From a bacterium (lineage in GTDB: Bacteria > UBA10199 > 2-02-FULL-44-16 > JAAZCA01): a DNA stretch of 47,063 bases. The stretch is taken from NCBI GenBank assembly GCA_021810905.1, contig JAJZQH010000014.1, positions 76,369 to 123,431 of the forward strand, written 5' to 3'. The position numbers and the translations under genes were made by a program. The notes below the pieces were generated by a model. It made no database searches and was not told the origin of the DNA. It saw only the letters and a program-made list of their open reading frames with translations. Shown in pieces: positions 24,213 to 32,474 of this stretch (the stretch's first letter is position 1; every line of letters starts with the position of its first letter).

Positions 24213-24659
24213 ATGAAATATGCTATTGGCGCAATCGTGACAGCAGTGGCGTTCTTTGCAATGTCCGCCTTCGCGCAGCCCGCGATGGCGGTCAATGCTA
24301 AGAAAGCTGCATCGAAAGGGCAACAGCCTGCCGCACAGACGGAAGCAGTGTCGCCTGATTCAACGTCAGCGCCGGACAAGATCAGCAGTTTTCAGGCAAG
24401 CGGGGAATGGAAAAAACTGGATTCGCGGCTTCAAGCGGCGTGGGTCAGCGCGATGAAGAACGATCCAACTCAACGGCTCGATTGCTTCGTGCGGCTGCAG
24501 GCGCCGGGCGACAGGGGAGATCAATCGTTCCTCATCAGCAAGGGCTACAACGTGCGCATATTCGCGGGCACGATAGCCAGCGGATGGCTGGCGGCGCAAG
24601 ACCTCCCGGAAGTGGCGCGGCTGCCGTTCGTCATGTCGATCAATCTCGCCACGAAGTAA
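24213..24659 (+). CDS. Secreted protein resembling a standalone protease propeptide / inhibitor I9 fold
   Basis: The protein is 148 aa, with GAAGGGGGG before the ATG. A signal peptide ends after AQPAMA (about residue 26). A low-complexity linker (to about 55) is followed by RLDCFVRLQ, FLISKGYNVRIFAGTIASGW, LAAQDLPEVARLPFVMSINL. This order (strand, helix, strand, then a ValXArgLeuPro-type end) looks like the N-terminal propeptide domain of subtilisin-type proteases, but no protease follows. That likeness is my own reading by eye and not secure. Its last 20 nt overlap the convergent choice-of-anchor gene. Confidence 0.65.
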   Translation: MKYAIGAIVTAVAFFAMSAFAQPAMAVNAKKAASKGQQPAAQTEAVSPDSTSAPDKISSFQASGEWKKLDSRLQAAWVSAMKNDPTQRLDCFVRLQAPGDRGDQSFLISKGYNVRIFAGTIASGWLAAQDLPEVARLPFVMSINLATK

Positions 24660-26073
24660 TCTTCGTCCGTGCAAAAGGCGGAGTTCGAGCAGCAATAAGG
24701 GAACACCCGCCGCCTCCGCCTCCACCCTGAATGCCGGCGCCCGTGAGCACTACGCTCTGCGGGCTGTCGGATGCATTGTCGGTGATGGAAAGCGATGCAA
24801 CGAACTGGTCCTCCACCGGTGGCGTGAATGTCACATCAACCGTGCACGAAGCGTTTGGTGCGAGCGACACTCCGGTGCAACCGTTGCGTTCGCTGAAAGC
24901 GGTTGCACCGTCGCCCAATACGGCAATCGAGGATATCGCAAGATTCTCAGAACCCTTGTTCGTGATAGTGACGGTCTTTGCCTGGCTCGGTTGGTCGATT
25001 ATCTGATCGCCAAAATCGAGTTCGTTTGCAGACAGGTCCGCCTGCGGCGCTCCCTGTGTGATGCCCTGTCCTGCAAGAGAGACCGTCTGCGGAGAATCCG
25101 TCGCATTGTCGTTGATAGTCAACGTGCCGCTCACCGCTTCCGTGGCGGGAGGCGTGAAAGTTGCAGATATGGTGCACTGGGAAGAGGGAGGCATCGTCGC
25201 CGGGCAGTCGTGAGAAACAGCGAAATTCTGGCTTGCGACAATGGAGTCTATCGCGAGATCAGCGGTGCCGTTGCTCGTGACCGCAATTGTCATGGCGGCG
25301 CTGGTCGTGCCTACGAGCTGTGTTCCGAAGTCAACTGACGCCGTAGACAGGCCGATATCCGCGTTCCCAGGTACGATGCCGGTGCCGGCCAGAGCGATTG
25401 CATGCGGACTGCCGGGCGCGTCGTCCGTGATTGTCACGGCGCCGCTGAAGCTTCCCGTCGCGGAAGGGGCGAACGTGATGAAGAAGTTGCAGCTTGTTTG
25501 AGGCGCGAGCGTTGTCGTGCAATCGTCCGTGACTCCGAACGGTGCGACGGTCGATATATCTGATATGGTGAGCGCCTCACTACCGCTGTTCAAGAGAGTT
25601 GCCGTGCGGATTTCGCTCGGCTGCCCGACTGTATGGTGACCGAAGTCTATCGATAGAGGCGTAAGCGTGACCGCGGGCGCTACACCCGTGCCCGTGACGC
25701 CGACGGTATCTATTATCTGGCGCGAGAGGCTGATCACGGAAAGGGATGTAATGAAATTGCCGGTCGCGTTCGGCGCAAACTGGATCTGGACGATACAGCT
25801 GCCGGAGGGAGGCGTGAGCTTGCCCGAGCACCCGTCGGAGACAATGCCGAAGTTCTGATTGTCGGCCAACTTCATGGAGAATACGTAGAGCGAGAGTCTT
25901 GCGCTGTTGTTCAAGATCGTGAGATCCAGAGGTGAAGACGTCCGTCCCGCCCGCGTGTCGGGAAAGACGAGAGGGTCGGGGACAAAAGTGATGGTTGGCA
26001 CTATCTGCGCGCGAGCTGAATGCGGTAACAAAAACAAGGTTGTGGCGATTGCAGCTAAGATAAGACGACGCAT
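24640..26073 (-). CDS. Secreted choice-of-anchor D (ASH/SPD-2-like) repeat protein
   Basis: The protein is 477 aa. A signal peptide ends ARA near residue 22. Four Ig-like repeats of about 105 residues follow, each starting with a version of LDFGxQxVGxxSxAxTxTxxNxGxxxLxI and ending with SGxLTIxDNAxxSPQxVxLxGxG; each has a conserved Cys pair (DDC...C). The C-terminus is GGGGGGGC followed by only about 20 residues with no hydrophobic helix. Proteins of this class usually end in such a Gly-Cys motif plus a membrane segment and basic tail, so the sorting signal may be truncated. A GGGGGGGG run precedes the ATG. Confidence 0.85.
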   Translation of the reverse strand: MRRLILAAIATTLFLLPHSARAQIVPTITFVPDPLVFPDTRAGRTSSPLDLTILNNSARLSLYVFSMKLADNQNFGIVSDGCSGKLTPPSGSCIVQIQFAPNATGNFITSLSVISLSRQIIDTVGVTGTGVAPAVTLTPLSIDFGHHTVGQPSEIRTATLLNSGSEALTISDISTVAPFGVTDDCTTTLAPQTSCNFFITFAPSATGSFSGAVTITDDAPGSPHAIALAGTGIVPGNADIGLSTASVDFGTQLVGTTSAAMTIAVTSNGTADLAIDSIVASQNFAVSHDCPATMPPSSQCTISATFTPPATEAVSGTLTINDNATDSPQTVSLAGQGITQGAPQADLSANELDFGDQIIDQPSQAKTVTITNKGSENLAISSIAVLGDGATAFSERNGCTGVSLAPNASCTVDVTFTPPVEDQFVASLSITDNASDSPQSVVLTGAGIQGGGGGGGCSLIAARTPPFARTKITSWRD

Positions 26074-26129
26074 GTCCCCCCCCTTGGAAATTGTTCATTA
26101 ATATAGCCAACAAGGACGTCGATGTCGTC

Positions 26130-26169
26130 AAAAAAAAACGACGGCACGCCTTTCAGCGTACCGCCGTTT
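26130..26169 (-). terminator. Intrinsic terminator after the ACT-domain gene
   Basis: On the minus strand AAACGGCGGTACGC pairs with GCGTGCCGTCGTTT through a TGAAAG loop (14 bp including two G-U pairs), followed by a run of nine T. It lies 19 nt after the stop of the ACT-domain gene. Confidence 0.9.
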
Positions 26170-26188
26170 AAAATTCTCACAGTTATTG

Positions 26189-26674
26189 TTAGCGAATACC
26201 TTTCAGCACTTCTATGGCCCTGTTCGTATCGTTGGTGTTGAACGTGATCGCAGTGGAGGCGGAGTTCGGTACCATGGTCGAATAGGAACAGAACGTGTTG
26301 ATATGCGCGTTTGCCAGTGCCGTTGCCGCTTTCACCAGGCGGCCCGGTTCGTTGGTGGTGTACCAGATGGCAACCGGGCTCTCCTGGACATTGAATCCCT
26401 CGGAGCGGAGCACGTCACGCGCCTTGCGGTTGTTATCCGTCACAATGCGGAATGCCGCCTCATTACCCCATTCGTACGCAGTAAAGCACTCTATGTTGAT
26501 GTTATTCTTGTTTAGCGGATTAGTGACTCGTGCGAGTGTTCCGTAATCGTTGCGCGTCACAATCAATAGCTCGTCCGTTTTACGTGCGGTGGTCGATTTG
26601 GTCGTTGCTGTGGTCGTGGATTTGCCGGTAGTCGTGGTCTTCCTGGTGGTCGTCTTTCCCGTGGTGCTGGCCAT
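26189..26674 (-). CDS. Tandem ACT-domain protein with Thr/Lys-rich N-terminal tail
   Basis: The protein is 161 aa, with AAAGGGGG before the ATG. Residues 2-33 are almost only Thr, Lys, Ser, Ala, Gly and Arg (TTGKTTTRKTTTTGKSTTT). Two ACT domains follow: ELLIVTRNDYGTLARVTNPL (about 36-95) and VAIWYTTNEPGRLVKAATAL (about 101-160). Small standalone tandem ACT proteins normally sense amino acids or other small ligands. The tail is not part of the fold and could bind nucleic acid or be disordered. It is monocistronic and has its own terminator. Confidence 0.85.
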   Translation of the reverse strand: MASTTGKTTTRKTTTTGKSTTTATTKSTTARKTDELLIVTRNDYGTLARVTNPLNKNNINIECFTAYEWGNEAAFRIVTDNNRKARDVLRSEGFNVQESPVAIWYTTNEPGRLVKAATALANAHINTFCSYSTMVPNSASTAITFNTNDTNRAIEVLKGIR

Positions 26675-26801
26675 TGCTGCCCCCTTTGGTTGATTGAGGA
26701 TATCGTGAAAAAAGCGATAACTCTATAATTTAAACAGGTTCAAACGTCAAGGCCCGTGAGCGCCGTAAAGGCATATTCGCTTATTTTAGAGGCATGCGGA
26801 G

Positions 26802-27572
26802 CTATTTTCCAAAGAAATCAGGCAGTCTTTGCGGAAGGAAACCGCCGAGCTTGCAAGCACCGTGGGCCACGAGATCACCGCGGTACTCATGGAGCCAGCC
26901 TGACGCCAGGTCAATCACCCAGATTTCGGGAGTTGCGCAACTCTCCACTGTTTCGCACTCAACGTTCATCTCACGCGTGATGGAACCATAGCCCATCACT
27001 GCAACTCGTTCCTTGTCCAACCATATAGCGTCATCGAGTCCTTCGTTCATGGTGCAGTTGAGCGCGATCCTTGCCTTGTGCGACTTGGGTTCGTATATCA
27101 GAGCGCCGCATGGCGTCTCAATGTACGGCTGCCATCCGTCTGCTTCTTTCCTGTACGAGAGTCTTTCCCAGTAGGGATTTATTGAATAGCGCCCGCCGGG
27201 CGACGAGGAATAAAACATTTTGCCCGGGCCCTTCATGGACTCTTCGACGAGTTTCGCATCAACGGAATCCTTGTCGAGCTCGGAATCTCCTACGAGTTCC
27301 AGCGCGTCGAGGTTGAATCCGGGTATGCATCCCTGCCACCACTTTGCCCATTCGAGGACGCGTTTGTTTTTGCGGAGGCCCTTGAGGTAGTCGACCTGAA
27401 CAGGCTTTGGCATTGCATCTTCCGCCACAAGGTCTTCCGTCCCGCCGGGCAATTTGCGGAATTTTTTTCGAGACGGACCTTCATCTTTATAGCCGTTGAA
27501 GAAGAAAATGAATATCGCGATAAAGAGGCAGAGCGTCGCGATACGCAGAATCAGCGGATTTTCTTCGCGCAT
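26802..27572 (-). CDS. Membrane-anchored protein of unknown function
   Basis: The protein is 256 aa. One N-terminal membrane helix (LRIATLCLFIAIFIFFF, about 8-25) is followed by a basic linker and a soluble domain, probably outside the cytoplasm. Six or so Cys (including ETPCGALIYEP, LNCTMNEG, ECETVESC) suggest disulfides. The stretch DDAIWLDKERVAVMGYGS and then EIWVIDLASGWLHEYRG resemble single beta-propeller blades, but full repeats are not visible. I do not recognise a family. It is divergent from the nuclease gene at 27683, with an inverted repeat in the gap. Confidence 0.7.
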   Translation of the reverse strand: MREENPLILRIATLCLFIAIFIFFFNGYKDEGPSRKKFRKLPGGTEDLVAEDAMPKPVQVDYLKGLRKNKRVLEWAKWWQGCIPGFNLDALELVGDSELDKDSVDAKLVEESMKGPGKMFYSSSPGGRYSINPYWERLSYRKEADGWQPYIETPCGALIYEPKSHKARIALNCTMNEGLDDAIWLDKERVAVMGYGSITREMNVECETVESCATPEIWVIDLASGWLHEYRGDLVAHGACKLGGFLPQRLPDFFGK

Positions 27573-27591
27573 GTCCTCACCCCCGTCGGTT

Positions 27592-27648
27592 GCAACGCAT
27601 TAATAGCAGAATTGCCGCAAAAATGAAACCATGAACCAAATGCGTTGC
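27592..27648. promoter_or_regulatory. Inverted repeat in a divergent promoter region
   Basis: GCAACGCATT (27592-27601) and AATGCGTTGC (27639-27648) are perfect 10-bp inverted arms 37 bp apart. They sit between the divergent genes at 27572 and 27683, and could be a pair of operator half-sites or a hairpin. Confidence 0.45.
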
Positions 27649-27682
27649 GTTTGAATCAGGGTCGACATTATAGTTCCCGCAT

Positions 27683-28915
27683 ATGGCGATATATTCACAC
27701 AGCAGGCTGGCCTCATATGAGCAATGTCCCCTCAAGTACAAGTTTGCGTACGTTGATGGGATCAAGCGGAAGAAAGACCACGTCGAATCCTTCATGGGCA
27801 GCAGATTCCATGAAGTCATGGAATGCCTCTATGCTCACGTGCCGGATCGTGCGCCCGGCTTGGGCGAACTTCTTTCCCTGTTCAATATCAGCTGGGATAA
27901 ACTCTGGCATGACGGAGTCATCATCCACAATAAGGAACGGACTGCTGAAGATTATCGGACGATCGGGCTGCGCGCGATTTCCGACTATTATAATAGATAC
28001 GCCCCATTCACTTCCGGCCGTGTACTGGGACTCGAGCGTGAACTCGTCGTGAATCTGGACCAGACCGGAAGTCATCAGCTGCGCTGCATAATAGACAGGC
28101 TGATGCGCTGCGCGGACGGCGCATTCGAGATCCACGACTACAAGACTTCGGGTTCGCTGCCGGCGCAGGCAAAGCTGGACCGCGACCGCCAGTTGGCCCT
28201 TTACGAGATTGCTGTGCGCGATGCGTGGCCGCGCGTGGAGAAGGTCGAGCTCGTATGGCATTACGTCGTGTTCGATATGGAGATGCGATCCCGGCGTACT
28301 CCTGCCGAGCTGTCGGAGCTTTCTCAGCAGATCATCAGACTCATCGACGAGATCGACTCCGCGCGCGAATTTCCAGCTCGCGAATCGGAGCTCTGCAGCT
28401 GGTGTGACTTTCAGGAGATCTGTCCGTTGTTTGCGCACCTCTTCCAGGTCAAGCAGCTCCCGCTGGAGCAATACGCGGAGGAAGAGGGTGTGGGGCTGGT
28501 CAATCATTTTGCCAGCCTTGAGGCAGAAAAACACGAACTCAACGAGCGGATAAGAAAGATCGAAGCAGAGGAAGAGAGACTCAAGGCTCTGGCGGTTGCC
28601 AGATCGGATGCCCTTGGCGTGAGAAGACTTTATGGAGACACACATCTCCTCACGTTGAAGGAAGATATCAAGGTGATCTATCCGAAGAAGGGCGAACTTG
28701 CGCGCGCAGAATTTGAAAAGAGTATGAAGGACCTGGGCATCTGGGACAGCGTGCTCGACGTGAGCTGGAATCTTCTGAAATCGATGGCAGAGAAAAAGGG
28801 GTGGGGTGTCGCTGGCGCGCTTCCCTCTGAACTCGCTCAATTCATACACGTCGATAAGCTCAGGCAGGTGCGACTTTCCAAGCGCAAGGATTTGCATGAG
28901 GATGTGGGTGATTGA
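27683..28915 (+). CDS. PD-(D/E)XK nuclease, RecB/AddB/Cas4-like, probable Fe-S
   Basis: The protein is 410 aa. SHSRLASYEQCPLKYKF holds the first Cys (residue 15). GSRFHEVME gives the motif I His/Glu (43-44), CIIDRLMRC the catalytic Asp, and AFEIHDYKTSG the E-x-K-type core. CSWCDFQEICPLF provides three more Cys, so a four-Cys Fe-S cluster of the AddB/Cas4 kind is likely. A C-terminal extension (about 270-410) has a coiled-coil (KHELNERIRKIEAEEERLKA). No cas genes, helicase or CRISPR adjoin, so it is probably a standalone DNA-repair type exonuclease. Confidence 0.88.
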   Translation: MAIYSHSRLASYEQCPLKYKFAYVDGIKRKKDHVESFMGSRFHEVMECLYAHVPDRAPGLGELLSLFNISWDKLWHDGVIIHNKERTAEDYRTIGLRAISDYYNRYAPFTSGRVLGLERELVVNLDQTGSHQLRCIIDRLMRCADGAFEIHDYKTSGSLPAQAKLDRDRQLALYEIAVRDAWPRVEKVELVWHYVVFDMEMRSRRTPAELSELSQQIIRLIDEIDSAREFPARESELCSWCDFQEICPLFAHLFQVKQLPLEQYAEEEGVGLVNHFASLEAEKHELNERIRKIEAEEERLKALAVARSDALGVRRLYGDTHLLTLKEDIKVIYPKKGELARAEFEKSMKDLGIWDSVLDVSWNLLKSMAEKKGWGVAGALPSELAQFIHVDKLRQVRLSKRKDLHEDVGD

Positions 28916-28935
28916 TATGATTATTAATCAATGTG

Positions 28936-28963
28936 TTGACTACGTATAACTAATCAATAACTT
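28936..28963 (+). promoter_or_regulatory. Weak promoter candidate in an AT-rich gap
   Basis: TTGACT (28936-28941), 16 bp, TAACTT (28958-28963). Two direct TAATCAAT words (28925-28932 and 28951-28958) flank the -35 box. The 268-bp gap between the nuclease and HAD genes is otherwise AT-rich and holds no ORF I can support. Confidence 0.25.
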
Positions 28964-29144
28964 TAAACATATCCACCCCTTTTCTTTAAGGCTTCATTTA
29001 AAGTAATCAGCAAGGGTTTTCAACGTCCAATATTCATCATTCAAAACCGATTGTTTATATGTTCAAGTTATGCCCCAGCCCGGTTGTTTTGCCTTAACCT
29101 CTGGATGAATAAGATGAAACCATCACACTTTCAGCACTTTTTTC

Positions 29145-29172
29145 TTGAAAGTGGCATGCCCCTCATTATATA
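29145..29172 (+). promoter_or_regulatory. Promoter for the HAD-larE-larB-DMT operon
   Basis: TTGAAA (29145-29150), 16 bp, TATATA (29167-29172). The expected start point is about 29179, only about 5 nt before the HAD ATG at 29184. No Shine-Dalgarno precedes that ATG, so the mRNA may be nearly leaderless. Confidence 0.5.
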
Positions 29173-29183
29173 CAGCGCCCCCT

Positions 29184-29834
29184 ATGAACGCCAAAACTCA
29201 TTTCATTTTCGATCTCGATGGAACTGTTGTGAATCCGGGCACGGCCATACCGCGTTGCATCAACTATGCGCTCAAGAAGCACGGTGTAAAGCCCGTGCCG
29301 ATAGAGCGGCTCAAGCGCTATATCGGCTTCAGCCTTGAGAATGTCTTCGCGGACATCACCAAGCGAAAGGACAAGCGATTTCTCAAGACCTGCGTTGATG
29401 CCTACCGCGAGCGCTTCCATAAGGAAGGCATTCCGGAACACAGGCTCTACCCCGGCATCGTGGGACTACTCGAGGCGGCGGCCAAAAACGGTACCCTCAT
29501 CGTGGCGTCCATCAAGCCACAGGTTTCATGCGAAATGGTGCTCGATCACCTTGGCATCAAGTCCTTGTTCGGATCCGTATACGGCAGCGAGCTGAGCGGA
29601 AAGCTGGGAAGCAAGCCTGAACTGCTGAAACACATAATGAAAAAAGAAGGCATCAAGAAAGCGCTGATCATCGGAGATCGCGGCGTTGACATAGAGGCCG
29701 CGAGAAAGTGCCAGTGTCCTTCAATCGGCGTCTCCTACGGTTACGGCACAAAAGAGGAGCTCCTTGCAGCGGGCGCGGATAGAATCGCCGAGACGGTGGG
29801 TGAGTTGCGTCAATGCCTGCTTACGACCGCATGA
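29184..29834 (+). CDS. HAD-family hydrolase, phosphoglycolate phosphatase-like
   Basis: The protein is 216 aa from the ATG at 29184. FDLDGTVV near residue 8 is HAD motif I with both catalytic Asp. VASIKP (motif II region), GSKPELLKHIMKK with a Lys, and IIGDRGVDIEAARK (motif IV acidic pair) complete the set. A helical cap lies between motifs I and II, as in Gph-type phosphatases. The frame is open upstream to a TTG at 29145, but that lies in the -35 box, so the later start is preferred. It overlaps larE by 22 nt and heads the operon. Confidence 0.88.
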   Translation: MNAKTHFIFDLDGTVVNPGTAIPRCINYALKKHGVKPVPIERLKRYIGFSLENVFADITKRKDKRFLKTCVDAYRERFHKEGIPEHRLYPGIVGLLEAAAKNGTLIVASIKPQVSCEMVLDHLGIKSLFGSVYGSELSGKLGSKPELLKHIMKKEGIKKALIIGDRGVDIEAARKCQCPSIGVSYGYGTKEELLAAGADRIAETVGELRQCLLTTA

Positions 29835-30631
29835 TGGAATCATTCGAGACAAAGATCGAGAGCCTCAGACGGCGCCTCCGGTCTCTGGAGAGCGCCGTTG
29901 TTGCATTCTCCGGGGGCGTCGATTCATCAGTGCTTGCGGCTCTCGCCCGCGAAGAACTGGGCGATCGCATGATCGCGGTTACGGCATCTTCGCCTTCCCT
30001 GCCTGAACAGGATCGCACGGACGCGGTGCATCTCTGCAGGGAGCGGGGGATTCCCCATGCCTTTGTCGACACCCTTGAGTTTGAAGATCCGAGGTATACG
30101 GCCAACCCGGATAATCGGTGTTATTTCTGCAAACTCCATCTCATGAAGAGGCTCGCCCGGTTCGCCGATGAGCATGGTTTTCGTTACGTCATCGAAGGGA
30201 CAAATGCCGAGGACCTGGGCGGCCACCGGCCAGGGCACGCTGCTTCAAAGGAGAGCGAGAGGGTGGTCACTCCTCTCGTCGAGGCCGGATTCACCAAGGA
30301 CGACGTGCGCCATGCAGCCAGGGGGCTTGGACTGCCTACGGCTGACAAACCATCGGCGGCGTGCCTTTCGTCGCGAGTACCTGCGGGAGAACGCGTAACC
30401 GCAGAGCTGTTATTGCGCATCGACAAGGCGGAGAGTTCGATTCGGGCGCTTGGCGCTGGCCAGGTGAGGGTCAGGCATCACGGCGATATCGCGCGTATCG
30501 AAGTCGGGCTCTGCGATATCGGCCTCTGCATTGAAAACAAAGAGAGAGTGGTCGAACATCTCCGCGGGCTTGGATGGAAATTCGTTACGATCGACCTCGC
30601 AGGATATCGCACAGGCGGGATGCGCGGATAA
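29813..30631 (+). CDS. larE: ATP-dependent sacrificial sulfur transferase LarE
   Basis: The protein is 272 aa. LarE adds sulfur to pyridinium biscarboxylate mononucleotide in making the nickel-pincer nucleotide cofactor. VVAFSGGVDSSVLAALA near residue 29 is the PP-loop. NRCYFCKLHLMKRL has a CxxC pair, and KPSAACLSSRVPAGERV holds the Cys that in the well-studied enzyme donates its own sulfur. The start at 29813 lies within the HAD gene with GTGAG upstream; the ATG at 29831 is an alternative. larB follows after 4 nt. LarA and LarC are not in the window. Confidence 0.93.
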   Translation: MPAYDRMMESFETKIESLRRRLRSLESAVVAFSGGVDSSVLAALAREELGDRMIAVTASSPSLPEQDRTDAVHLCRERGIPHAFVDTLEFEDPRYTANPDNRCYFCKLHLMKRLARFADEHGFRYVIEGTNAEDLGGHRPGHAASKESERVVTPLVEAGFTKDDVRHAARGLGLPTADKPSAACLSSRVPAGERVTAELLLRIDKAESSIRALGAGQVRVRHHGDIARIEVGLCDIGLCIENKERVVEHLRGLGWKFVTIDLAGYRTGGMRG

Positions 30632-30635
30632 CAAC

Positions 30636-31397
30636 GTGGACGCAAATCATCTGAAAAAAATACTCGAGCAGGTGGCCGGCGGCGAAGTGGATCCGGTTGA
30701 GGCCTTTGAGTCGCTGCGCGTCATGCCGTTTTCCGATATCGGCTTTGCCAAGCATGACGGGCACCGGCCGCTGCGCAACGGCTTTACGGAGGTGATTCTT
30801 TGCGAAGGCAAGCGCACGGAACACGTCATAGGCATTACGTCGCATGCGGTGGAAAAAGGGCACGACATCTTCGGCACCCGCGCGTGCGATGGGCTGCTGG
30901 AAGAGATCAAGGCGCGCTTCGCAACGGCTGATTGCGATTCGGTAAGCCGCACTTTCAGCATCAGGCAGCGCACGCCGCAGCAGATTTCTGGAAGGCTGGC
31001 GGTAGTCGCGGCGGGGACTGCGGACGTGCCGGTTGCCGAGGAGGCGTGTCGCACGGCGCAGTTCGCGGGCCTTGAGGCAATCAGATATTACGACGTCGGA
31101 GTTGCAGGACTGCAGAGGCTGCTCTCGTGCGTGGAAGAGATACGCGAAGCCGACGTGGCCGTTGTCGTCGCGGGAATGGAAGGCGCCCTGCCGAGCGTTG
31201 TGGGCGGGCTCATCGAATCTCCCATCGTCGCGGTCCCCACGAGCGTGGGTTACGGCGCAAACTTCAAAGGTGTTGCGGCGTTACTCGGCATGCTCAACAG
31301 CTGTTCCGAAGGAATTACGGTAGTGAACATCGACAACGGTTTTGGCGCTGCATGCGCGGCGCTACGAATTTTGAGACTCATGCAGCGCGACAGATGA
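30636..31397 (+). CDS. larB: Nickel-pincer cofactor biosynthesis protein LarB
   Basis: The protein is 253 aa from the GTG at 30636, 4 nt after larE. LarB carboxylates and hydrolyses nicotinic acid adenine dinucleotide to give the biscarboxylate mononucleotide used by LarE. The PurE-like C-terminal domain shows VVAAGTADVPVAEEA, YYDVGVAGLQRLL, VVVAGMEGALPSVVGGL and VPTSVGYGANFKGVAALL; these are characteristic of the family. The N-terminal segment (LKKILEQVAGGEVDPVEAFE) fits its first helices. The DMT gene follows with an ATGA-type junction. Confidence 0.94.
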   Translation: MDANHLKKILEQVAGGEVDPVEAFESLRVMPFSDIGFAKHDGHRPLRNGFTEVILCEGKRTEHVIGITSHAVEKGHDIFGTRACDGLLEEIKARFATADCDSVSRTFSIRQRTPQQISGRLAVVAAGTADVPVAEEACRTAQFAGLEAIRYYDVGVAGLQRLLSCVEEIREADVAVVVAGMEGALPSVVGGLIESPIVAVPTSVGYGANFKGVAALLGMLNSCSEGITVVNIDNGFGAACAALRILRLMQRDR

Positions 31398-31405
31398 GGA
31401 CCTTG

Positions 31406-32350
31406 ATGAGCAACGCCGTCTGCATATCTCTGCTCGCTGCGATGAATCTCTTCTGGGCCGGGTCCTATACTGTGGTGAAGATCGGCCTTGATTCGATGGA
31501 TCCGCTGGCCCTCATCTTCTGGCGTCTGATCCTGGCGTTTGCGGTGCTCGCTTGCTGGATCGCGGTGCGCAGGCCGTCGATGAGCATGGATCTTCGCGAC
31601 GGATTCAGGATAATTGGAGCTGGACTCTTGCTCGCCGTCTCCAACATTTTGTGGGTGAGCGGCATCGATCTCTCTTATGCCTCGGATGCATCCCTTCTCT
31701 ACGTCTTCGAACCGATATGGGGCATAATCCTTGCCAGCATCTTCCTGCGGGAAAAACTCAGCCTGAGTGCCCTGGCTGGTCTCGCAATCGTCGTCGCCGG
31801 GCTTCTGAGGCTTTCTGATTTCGATCTTGCAAAATTCGGATGGTCTTCCGGCCGGGTAGGGGTGGGCAACGCTCTCATCGTCGCTGGATTGCTTGCCGAG
31901 AGTCTGTTTTCAATCGTCTTGAAGCCGATTGCCGAAAGGCGTTCTGCGTCTGTCGTTACAGCAGGCGTCATGCTCGTGACGGTCCTTGTCCTCTCCGTAC
32001 CCATGGCCGCGCGCGGAAACTTCGGCGTTCCGATGGGCGTCGATTCCATTCTTTCGATCCTCTATCTCTCGCTGATATGCACAGTCGCAGGCTATACGCT
32101 GTGGGTCGCGATCATGAAACATATGCCGGTGGGAGTGATGTTCTTCACGATTTTCATTCAGGCGATCTCAGGTCCGTTTATCGCGGCACTCGTGCTGGGC
32201 GAGCCTCTCGACAATCGCGTGATAGTTGGAGGTGCGCTTCTCATCGCAGGGATGTCAGTGGCGGTCGGAGGTCACATCCTGAGAGAGAAGCGGCGGCAGA
32301 CGGCGATCCGCGAGGAAGAGCTCGCTGCCGCTCCCTTCGCCAACGCATGA
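31406..32350 (+). CDS. EamA-domain DMT-superfamily permease
   Basis: The protein is 314 aa with ten membrane helices in two EamA halves. The first begins LLAAMNLFWAGSYTVVKIGL and ends LREKLSLSALAGLAIVVAGL; the second begins GVGNALIVAGLLAESLFSIV and ends LGEPLDNRVIVGGALLIAGM. I chose the ATG at 31406 for its GAGGA 5 nt upstream; the ATG at 31394 overlaps the larB stop. Such permeases export or exchange small metabolites. A link to nickel-cofactor chemistry is possible only by operon position. Confidence 0.88.
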   Translation: MSNAVCISLLAAMNLFWAGSYTVVKIGLDSMDPLALIFWRLILAFAVLACWIAVRRPSMSMDLRDGFRIIGAGLLLAVSNILWVSGIDLSYASDASLLYVFEPIWGIILASIFLREKLSLSALAGLAIVVAGLLRLSDFDLAKFGWSSGRVGVGNALIVAGLLAESLFSIVLKPIAERRSASVVTAGVMLVTVLVLSVPMAARGNFGVPMGVDSILSILYLSLICTVAGYTLWVAIMKHMPVGVMFFTIFIQAISGPFIAALVLGEPLDNRVIVGGALLIAGMSVAVGGHILREKRRQTAIREEELAAAPFANA

Positions 32351-32474
32351 TTGCGCAGATGTCTTCATGTGAATCTCTTTGCAAAATCAAAAATGAGAAT
32401 AGAAAATATGCTGAATAAATTCTCCGAGCATTCACATAAATTAAATATAATTGAGTATAATTTTTAAAAAAAGT

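Noticed and set aside
27683-28915. Cas4 of a CRISPR-Cas system
   Set aside because: Cas4-like Cys and PD-(D/E)XK motifs are present, but the protein is about twice Cas4 length and no other cas gene or array exists in the window.
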